Assembly: GCA_003116995.1 (NCBI GenBank)
Contig: BDSL01000018.1
Coordinates: forward strand, 496,001 to 560,000
Reading direction: 5' to 3'
Origin: Yamagishiella unicocca
Lineage: Eukaryota > Chlorophyta > Chlorophyceae > Chlamydomonadales > Volvocaceae
DNA length: 64,000 nucleotides
How positions within the stretch are numbered: position 1 is the stretch's first letter; each line of letters opens with the position of its first letter. Under the pieces are notes generated by a model. It searched no databases, was not told the origin of the DNA, and saw nothing but the letters and a program-made list of their open reading frames with translations. Positions 57,101 through 64,000 of the stretch are shown here, in pieces. A program made the translations under genes and the position numbers.

Positions 57101-60100
57101 CTGGTCCGCTCGGGGAACATGCACACCAGGGTGCGGCCCAGGCCGAAGTAGCGCACGTGGTCGAAGTGGAGGGAGCGACCGAACACGTCCAGGCCGTCTG
57201 GGCGTGGGTGGGTGCGTGGGGGAGGGAGCGGGGCGGGACGGGGCGCGGCGGGGCGGAGGCCCGTGGGTGAGAGGAGCGGGGGGGTTGAAAGAGAATCCGC
57301 GAAGGGGGGGGGGTTTGAAGGAGAATCCGCGAGCGGGGGTTACAATAAAAGAACCGGTAACGCGACTGGGGAAACGTAGTGGGTGCGAGCGGGGGGAAGG
57401 GGCATGAAAACCGTTGACGCGAAAAGGACAGGAGCGGGGGGGCGGCAGAAGAGCAAATCCCAGTGGTCCGACTTGATGCGAGGAAGGAAGGGGTGTGGGG
57501 GCTAGGGAAGGTGGGTAGTGAGGTGCGCGCGGAGTGAGTGTCGAGTAGAAATAGAAACTGAAAAGGCTAGAAAAAGTCCAATACCGGCGAGCAGTGCATG
57601 TCAGGCGGGGTGTTGGGAGGCGGGGGAACGACACCCCGTTATACGCCCATCGGTTGGGCGGGGGGGTGGGGGTGACGCACTGGGCTGAGGCCGCCCCCGC
57701 AAGCAAGCAAGCGCGGACGCGGGCGCAAGCACCCTCCACACAAGGCCCCAGCGGCGCCCCCCCTTCGCTGCGCGCCAGCAGCAGCAGCTGCTGCCCCGTG
57801 TTCCGCACCCGCCGTGAAGGACAGCTCCAAGAAGCGCCCCATGCTGATGTAGCAGGAGTCCTGAGACAGTGGCACGCGGCGGCACCAGCCGGCGCCGTCG
57901 CGGCCCCGACCGATGGGCCGAGTCCAGTGCCAGATCTGCCACCGCGGGAACGTCCGTCGCCGGCGCAGGGGGGGGCATAACAACCGTTCAACCGTTTACG
58001 CGACAGGGACAGGATAGAGTTGGCGCATGGTCGGCGGCGCAGGGGGTTTAGGGGGGGAGTTGTCAGCGAGAGCACAACGAAACACACAAGCACCGACACA
58101 CGAGGAAAGTGGGCGGTGGTGGGGAGGGATGCAGCGAGGCGGCGGGCTTGTACTAGGGCTTCTACTGGTGCAGGGGCCGCACCTGGTTCTTCTCCTCCCC
58201 AGGCAGGGCCTGGACGGGTGGCAGTGTGGAGTAGAAGATGGTCAGCTTGCGGCCGCCGAAGAAGAAGACGCTTTCGTGGGCGGTGAAGGGGTCGGGGCAG
58301 CCGGCCTGCAGGGGGGGAGGGCGAGGAGGGAGACGGCGGGGGGAGGGGGGTGGCATAATGACCCGGGGGGGTGGCGGATGACGCCGGCGGATGAAAGCTA
58401 GAGAGGCAAATGGTTGGCGGATCATTGTGGTGCGGCGGGGAGTGTGCTGAGCAGCGAAGCGGCCGGCGACCCATTGCGGGCGGCGCAGGGGGAAGAGCTG
58501 CCGTACGGGTCTACACACCGGGCCACAGCCCATCAGCGAGGTCGTCCCCTCTTCTTCTGCGCTTCCCCCCCCCCGCGGGCCCCAGTGCTCCAGCATACGC
58601 CCACAAAATAGGCGTCCGCCGACCATGCGCCAACTATCCTGTCTCTGTCGCGTAAACGGGGTTTATGCCACCCCTCCGGGCCCCCCCCTCCGGGGCCCCC
58701 CCTCCGGGCCCCTCCCCTCGCTCGGCGGCTCACCCCCGGGCATGTCCAGCCCAGCTGCGTGCACATCTTGATGTAGCGGATGAGCGGCACGTCCGAGGAG
58801 CGGTGGTAGAAGTCGATCTGTTTCACCTGGAAGGGGTCGCACAGGTTGCGGTCGCGACTGCGCCTGCGGGGGGGCACGGCGGGGGGAGGGGGGTTGGGAA
58901 GGGGGTTGGGGAGGGGGTTGGGGAGGGGGTTGGAGAGGCAGAAGACGGGGAAAGGGGGAGGCCGTAACCCGCAAGCGCCGGGGAGAGCGCTGGGGAGATG
59001 GGGGTGGAGCTCAAGGGCAACAGGCTAAGAGGCAGTGAGCAGGTAGGACGCAGGAGGGTGGAGGGTGTGTGTGGAGTGGGGGGGAGGTAACCCGGATCGA
59101 GCCATCACGTGTTTGAGCATTACGTCGCCCACCCAGTGCTGCACCCCGCGCAAACCCACCGACGACAACCATTCCCCCGCCATCCCGCCAGCAGCGTGCC
59201 CCGCGGTACGACCGCCTGTCGTATACGTCCTGCCGCACATGCGACCCGCACATCCCCCCCAGTCGCCTCAAGCCCCCCATCGCGCCCGCCCCCCAAACTC
59301 CCCGCCCCGCCCACCGCACCTGAACATGCAGGTCACGAAGATACGCTGGTGGTTGTAAATGCGCTGCCCCTGCAACACCATCACCGCGCTCTGCTGCGGT
59401 AGCGCCTGCTGCTGCTGCTGAGTCGCCGCCGCCACCGTCTGTTGCTTCTCCACGGCTTCCTCCTCCACAGCGGCCGCCCCAGCACCGGCGCTCTCCTCCA
59501 CCGGCCCTGCCCCCGCCGCGGGCACAGCCGCAGACGCACCCGCCCCGCCGGCATCCTCCGGAACCACAACCACCTCGGCCTGTCCCTCAACGACCGGCGC
59601 CGCCGCTGCTGCTGCGGCATCCGCAGCTGGCGGCTCATCGCCCTGGCCCGGGGCCGCACCCTCGTCGCCGCCCAGCCCCTGGCCGGCCTCCGCTCCCACC
59701 AACGGCGCGTTCGCCAGCGCGAAGGGCGAGTTCATCGTCATGGCGGAGGGCGCATGCGCCCCGGGCGGGGGCGACTGCGGCTCCGCCGCCGCAGTAGCCG
59801 CGAGCTGCTGGGCGTCTTCGGCGCCCCCAGCCGCCTCCGGCGCCGGTCGAACCTCCGCCGCTGGCGCCGCTGGCGCCGCTGGCGCCGCTGGCGCCGCTGG
59901 CGCCGCTGGCGCGGCGGCGGCGCCCTCTGCGTCCGACGCGTCCTCCGCGAGCGCGAAGGTCATCTCCTGCTCCAGCTCCGGCGCACCCACCGCGGTACCA
60001 CTCACAGTCGCGGCCGCCGTGGCCGCTGGATCACGGAGCTCCGAAGCTGTTGCTGCTGCAGATGCTGCTGCAGATGCTGCTGCAGATGCTGCTGCAGATG

Positions 60101-63100
60101 CTGCTGCAGATGCTGCTGCAGATGCTGCTGCAGATGCTGCTGCAGATGCTGCTGCAGATGCTGCTGCAGATGCTGCTGCAGATGCAGATGCTGGTGGCGA
60201 TGGTGGCGCGGCAGCTGCCGGTCCTAGCTCCCCCGGGCCGCCGGCGGCAACAGCGGCAGCCCCAGCCTCGCCGGGCGGCCCGCCCTCACCACCTGACCTT
60301 GCCAGCGGAGCTGGCTGCTGCTGCGAGTCAGGCAGGGCCAGGGGCTGCGTCTGGTGCGGGAATGTGAAGCCCTGCTGCTGCCACTCGGCGATGAGGCTGT
60401 CGTCCCAGGCGTTGCAGTGCGGGCTGATGGACAGCAGGATGCCGGGCGCGCCGGAGGCGCTGGCGGCGAGCACGGAGGCGCGCACGGCCCGCTCGGCGTG
60501 CTGCCGGAAGAAGGAGAGAGAGAGGGAGAGGGAGGGGGCCGGGGGGGAGGGCGGCAGGGGACCGGAGGCCATGGAGGTGAGGTTGAGGGAGGGGGCGGTC
60601 TGGAGGCCGCTGCCCGGGCTCCCCCCCACAGAGGCCGCGTGCGCTGCGGCAAGGAGCGGGAAGAGGAGGGGGGGTGGCGGAGGGGTGGAGGGAGGGGGGT
60701 TATGAAAAAATCTGCGAATCCACGGAGGGGTGGAGGGGGGCCGAGTGGGGCGGGAGCCACGTGATAGTACGACGGGGGCCGTGCGGCAGGTGGAAAACTT
60801 GGGTGTAGGTTAGGAGAGGGTGTGCAAAAGTAAACCACGCCGTTCCTCGAACGGGCCCACCGCCAGCTGGGCAGGGACAAGGCCGGGGGGGGGAGGGGTA
60901 TATGAAGCCCGGGTGGGGTTCGAGGGAGACCGGGTGGGGAGGGTAGCGAGAAGGACCGGCTACACGGCACCCCGGGGGGTTTGGTAAGAGAATCCGCGAA
61001 TCCACCCCGGAATCCGCGAATCCACCCCGGAATCCGCGAATCCACCCCGGAATCCGCGAATCCACCCCGGAATCCGCGAATCCACCCCGGGGGAGGGCCG
61101 GCGCGTGCAGCGGCGTACCTTCCTCTCCCGCCGCCACCACCGCCGCAGTGAGCAGGTCCGTGAGGAAGGACGACTCCAGCCGCTGGTTCCACGCCGTCAG
61201 CACCGCGAAGCCCACCACCGGCTTGAGCCTCTTCAGCAGCTCCACGCCGGCGCCCTTGAGCAGCACAGTGGCGGTGGTGGGGCGGCAGCCCTCGAAGTAC
61301 ATGAGGGTCACCTGGGGGGGGGCGGGGGGGCCGGCGGGGGAGGGGGCGGGGCCCTGCGGGGGGAGGTTCGAGGGAAACCCGTGGATGTCCGAAAAAACGT
61401 TTATAAACAGTAGTTTTGAGATGCATGCTGGAGAACTGGGTTGGGGATACGAAAGCCGAAGGTCGTAATATGACCTTTGGCAGCTAAGCTATAGCGGCTA
61501 CGGCGAGACGAAGAGAAGCGAGGACCCCACGCGACGCACGGAAAGTTTTCGCAGAATCGACTTTTGGGCGCTAGCAGGAAAACTGTGGGAGTTGGTGCGC
61601 TATGGGAGAGCGGCCATCGTGGTCCGGTCCCAGTTCCAGTCCTAGTCGGAGTCCCCGTCCCGACCCGCCCGAATACCGACCAAATGCGTGAGGAAGCTGG
61701 TCGTTACCAGAGAAGGTCCGCGGTCGTCCAGGAGAGGAGGCCGAAGCCGCGCCGCGCCGCTATGGGGGACGCGAAAGCCCAGACGCAGGTCCCGACGCCC
61801 GCAGACAAGAACGCAAGGACTAGCAAAAAACGACTAGAACAGAGGCCCAACCCAGCGGCGGAACTCACCTGGCCAGGGCCCAGAGCGGGTTGGGAAAGCG
61901 GTCGACGCAAAGCATGCGGGCAGGGGGCAGCAGGGGGTTGAGAGGAGGGGGGCAGGGGGAGAGGGAAACCAGCGTGAAGCGACGGCTCGGCACAGAAGCA
62001 GAGCTGCAAGGGCGCTATGTCGGACAGACAGAGAAGAGGCAGCAGCAGCAGCAGCACCCCGAGGGGAGCCTCACCGTCCTGCCCAGCGCGGGATGAGACC
62101 CCGGAGCAGCTGCCGCCGCGCCGCGCGCGTCCCCCGCCGCCACCGCCACCGCCGCGCCGCCCGGCCTGTCGCCGCCCGCCGTCGCCGACGAGAAGCTGCC
62201 CCCCGCCGTCGCCGTCGCCACCACGCCTGCCGAGCGCACCACCGTGGACGCGACCCCGCTGCCCGCCGACACGCAGGCCACCGCCGCCGCCGCGTTGGGT
62301 CCCGAGCCCAGAGCCTTCATCATCATGGCGGCCGACAGCGACGTGTAGTTTCCCTGCTGGCTCTCAGGCATCGAACGAGGCGCCACAGACGGAGGCGGCG
62401 CGGGCGGCTCGGGCGGCGGCGCCGGCTGGGAGGAGCTGTCGCCACCACCACCGCCGCCCTGCGTCGCCTCTCCGCCAGCAGCAGCAGCCGCGGAAGGCTG
62501 GGGCTCGTCCTCAGGCGTCGGCGCCTGGCTGGCGCTGGCGCCGGTTTCGGCTGCGCCGGCTCCGCCGGCGTCCGCCGGCGCTGGGGCTGCCGTCGCCGGC
62601 GGCGCTGGTGCCGCCGCCGCCGCCGCCGGCGCCGCCCCTGCCGTCTCTATGGTCTCCGCCTCCACTCGGAACACCTTGCAGTCCCCCAGGTAGAGGTGCG
62701 CGGTGGCCGGGGAGAGGTGCTCCACGGTGGGGGTCACCTTGACGCCCATGCAGCGCGCAAGGCGCTCCAGGACCTTGGCCTTGATCTTCTGGGCCACGCT
62801 GATGTTGCGGGACTGCGCGGCCGGGGGGAGAAGGGCGGGAGGGCGGAGGAGGATACAGACAGGAACGGGTTACTCGACATGGGCAGGGCGGGGGGAAGGG
62901 GGAATCAGGGGGGTTAGGGGCGGGGGAGGAGCTAACGCATGCGACGGGGGCAAAAGGTGAGCGGTGGAGGGAGGGGCGGTTGTGTGGTTGCAGAGAAAAC
63001 AACACGGATCGTCGGGTAGGAGGCCAGGAGGCCGAGAGGGGCTGACAGGTTCTGCAGCGTCAGTCAGCGAGGATGGCAGCGGGCTCCTGCTCTCGCGGTG

Positions 63101-64000
63101 CCGTCCAATACCACCATCGGGGCTTCCACGACCTCACACCTCCCTTGCCCGCGTAATCCCCCTGCCCGGCACCGTCCCCTGATTTATTCTCCTCGGTGTA
63201 CTATGTCGTATCAACCAGGTTTAGGTTTCCTCGGCCCCACCCTCGCCAAAACACACACCACTGTCCCCCCTGCCCTCCACTAAAACCCTAAAACCCCAAC
63301 CCTAAAACCCTAAAGCCCCACCAGCAGATCCTCCTGCGCCATCCTGGCCACACTGCCCTCCACCAGCACCACGTCGGGCTTCAACACGGACAGCCGCGCG
63401 ACCGCGTTAGCCAGGTACTGCCGGTCCTGTGGGCAGGAAGGGGCGGAGGGGGGGGCAGGCGGAGTGGAGGGCAGGGACGGTGGGTCGGGGGTGGCGGGGT
63501 GCGGTAACGCAGCCAGGTGAAGCCTCGGCGTGTGGGTTCGAGGAAGACCCGTGGATGCCCGAAAAACCCGTTTAAAACAGACGTTTTGAGATGCATGCTG
63601 GGCGTGTGGGGGGGGGGGGCTAGGAATGCGGCCCCGTATCGCCTGCTTCCCTCCTCGTGATGCCCAACACCCTCTCCCCTACCCCCTCTCCCTTGCCCTC
63701 TCCCCTGCCCTCTCCCCTCTTTCCGCCCCAAAGTGTGGACCACCGGGTCTCCTATCACACCCGGGCCCCCGCCAGGCGCTCACGTGGTCCATCAGGTCGA
63801 AGCTGGAGAGCTTGTTGGTCTCCCGCTGGTACTCCAGCGACCCCGCAAGCAGCAGCACCTGGGGGCGGGAAGGGGGGGGCATGAGAGGAAACCAGTAAGT
63901 CGCCATTGCATTGGAAAACCGGATGTGTGCGGGGTAACCAGGGCCAGCTGATCCTGCTGAAACCCAGCAGGAGGTGAGGCAGGGGCCCCTGCTGGGCAGC
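51142..64000 (-). CDS. FAB1: FAB1/PIKfyve-type phosphatidylinositol-3-phosphate 5-kinase, 5' end beyond the window
   Basis: Partial; sixteen exons seen: 63858-63784, 63426-63322, 62812-62075, 61311-61119 (end uncertain), 60500-59320, 58863-58734, 58305-58183, 57935-57809, 57197-56454, 55896-55549, 55361-54768, 54636-53123, 52693-52472, 52222-52088, 51876-51673 and 51333-51142. Together they give about 2200 residues. The GroEL/TCP1-like domain has [38 protein letters not shown] and LMYFEGC. The Cys-rich region has [31 protein letters not shown] and [16 protein letters not shown]. The kinase has [30 protein letters not shown] (catalytic Lys), [41 protein letters not shown] and the specificity loop [14 protein letters not shown]. 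It makes PtdIns(3,5)P2 on endosome/vacuole membranes. A FYVE domain, if present, would lie off the right edge. Ala-rich inserts are unusually large, including (SAAA)11. The exon 4-5 junction does not close in phase with the best donor. Confidence 0.93.
51928..52010 (+). mobile_element. Two short intronic elements (C-like and D)
   Basis: 51928-51958 contains AAAAGAAGCGGTAACGTGAC. 51977-52010 contains AAAAACCGGTTACACGACAT followed by GGGTAGGAT. Near-identical D sequence lies at 15565-15595. Both copies are antisense within a FAB1 intron. Confidence 0.5.
52375..52426. repeat. Interstitial telomere-like repeat
   Basis: CCCTAAACCCTT, CCCTAAACCCTTAAACCCC and CTAAACC in a FAB1 intron: degenerate CCCTAAA units. 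Confidence 0.6.
56026..56190. repeat. 12-bp minisatellite, about 14 copies
   Basis: Unit GGTGCTGTGCCC (a few copies with GCGCCC) in a FAB1 intron. Open frames (PGTA and HSTG repeats) through it are artefacts of the repeat. Confidence 0.9.
57340..57435 (+). mobile_element. Adjacent interspersed elements, families C and B
   Basis: 57340-57385 carries AATAAAAGAACCGGTAACGC (the reverse of the 14.45-kb copy). 57404-57435 carries GCATGAAAACCGTTGACGCG and AAAAGGACAGGA, a truncated B copy. Both are in the FAB1 intron between 57198 and 57808. Confidence 0.55.
57971..58035 (+). mobile_element. Interspersed element, family B
   Basis: ACCGTTTACGCGACAGGGAC, AGGATAGAGTTGGCGCATGG. It is in the next FAB1 intron, antisense to the gene. 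Confidence 0.55.
58576..58684 (-). mobile_element. Full-length family B element
   Basis: Its reverse complement matches 17520-17606 along its length, from GTTTACGCGACAGAGACAGG to GCGTATGCTGGAGCACT. The flanks carry CGGGCCCC on both sides (58576-58583 and 58677-58684), a possible but low-complexity target duplication. Confidence 0.6.
59866..59916 (-). repeat. 9-bp coding repeat, (APA)-type
   Basis: About five GCTGGCGCC units within FAB1 exon 5, encoding Pro-Ala-Ala repeats on the minus strand. Confidence 0.8.
60050..60187 (-). repeat. 12-bp coding minisatellite, (SAAA)11
   Basis: Eleven GCTGCTGCAGAT units in FAB1 exon 5, in frame on the minus strand as Ser-Ala-Ala-Ala. The 12-bp length keeps the frame whatever the copy number. 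Confidence 0.9.
60991..61090. repeat. 20-bp tandem repeat, five copies
   Basis: AATCCGCGAATCCACCCCGG, five exact copies in a FAB1 intron. Single related copies (AATCTGCGAATCCACGG, CCCGCGAATCCACGG) occur at 60708 and 32940, so the unit is itself a dispersed motif. Confidence 0.9.
61367..61436 (+). mobile_element. Intronic element, family A
   Basis: AAACCCGTGGATGTCCGAAA then TTTTGAGATGCATGCTGGAG. Antisense in a FAB1 intron, beginning about 55 bp from the acceptor of exon 4. Confidence 0.6.
63280..63315. repeat. Interstitial telomere-like repeat (CCCTAAAA)
   Basis: CTAAAACCCTAAAACCCC and CCCTAAAACCCTAAAG. The unit CCCTAAAA is the Chlamydomonas-type telomere repeat. It ends 6 bp before FAB1 exon 2, inside the intron. 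Confidence 0.65.
63527..63610 (+). mobile_element. Family A element with 10-bp direct repeats
   Basis: A 64-bp core (63537-63600) running from TTCGAGGAAGACCCGTGGAT to GAGATGCATGCTG lies between GGCGTGTGGG at 63527-63536 and at 63601-63610. It is the cleanest consensus copy in the window. Confidence 0.75.

Noticed and set aside
60991..61090. CRISPR-like array of 20-bp repeats
   Set aside because: The repeats abut with no spacers and the genome is eukaryotic; this is a simple tandem repeat.

Overview
This window is nuclear DNA of a green alga, most likely volvocine (Chlamydomonas/Volvox type). The genes are GC-rich and split by many short introns with GT..AG ends. Ala/Gly/Gln homopolymer runs interrupt conserved domains. 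TGTAA polyadenylation-type motifs follow some genes, and the proteins (plastid MinD, FAB1, RH24-type helicase) are plant/algal in character. Exon models were assembled by hand from conserved motifs, splice consensus and codon phase. Every internal junction closes in frame except one in FAB1.

Layout, left to right. (1) 1404-5094 minus: a Sec14-like CRAL-TRIO lipid-transfer protein. (2) 5434-10172 plus: a plastid-type M16 peptidase homologue lacking the HxxEH zinc site. (3) 12106-20643 plus: a 1430-residue coiled-coil protein whose ten introns are all phase 0. (4) 22327-25073 plus: a second, smaller coiled-coil protein. (5) 26587-28303 minus: an EXD1/WRN-type DEDDy 3'-5' exonuclease. (6) 29196-36646 minus: a DDX42/RH24-type DEAD-box RNA helicase with an unexpected N-terminal SAP-like segment. 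(7) 36922-37176 plus: a small LYR-motif protein divergent from the helicase. (8) 39196-41856 plus: plastid division-site protein MinD. (9) 46919-48188 plus: a two-finger CCCH zinc-finger protein. (10) 51142 to beyond the right edge, minus: FAB1/PIKfyve-type phosphatidylinositol-3-phosphate 5-kinase, with its N-terminal part outside the window. The stretch from about 36.7 to 50.5 kb is visibly less GC-rich and gene-poor. There is no operon-like organisation; the links are two divergent promoter pairs (5.1-5.4 kb and 36.6-36.9 kb).

The most interesting signal is a set of short (about 40-95 bp) interspersed elements that sit almost only inside introns, in both orientations. They share a core around GAGGAAGACCCGTGGATG, or a related AACCGGTTAC core, and several end in GCATGCTGGAG. 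At least four copies lie between exact direct repeats of 10-21 bp. In the helicase gene the repeat spans an exon-intron boundary and so duplicates a 5' splice site. This is the pattern expected of introner-like elements, that is, transposon-like units that build or extend introns.
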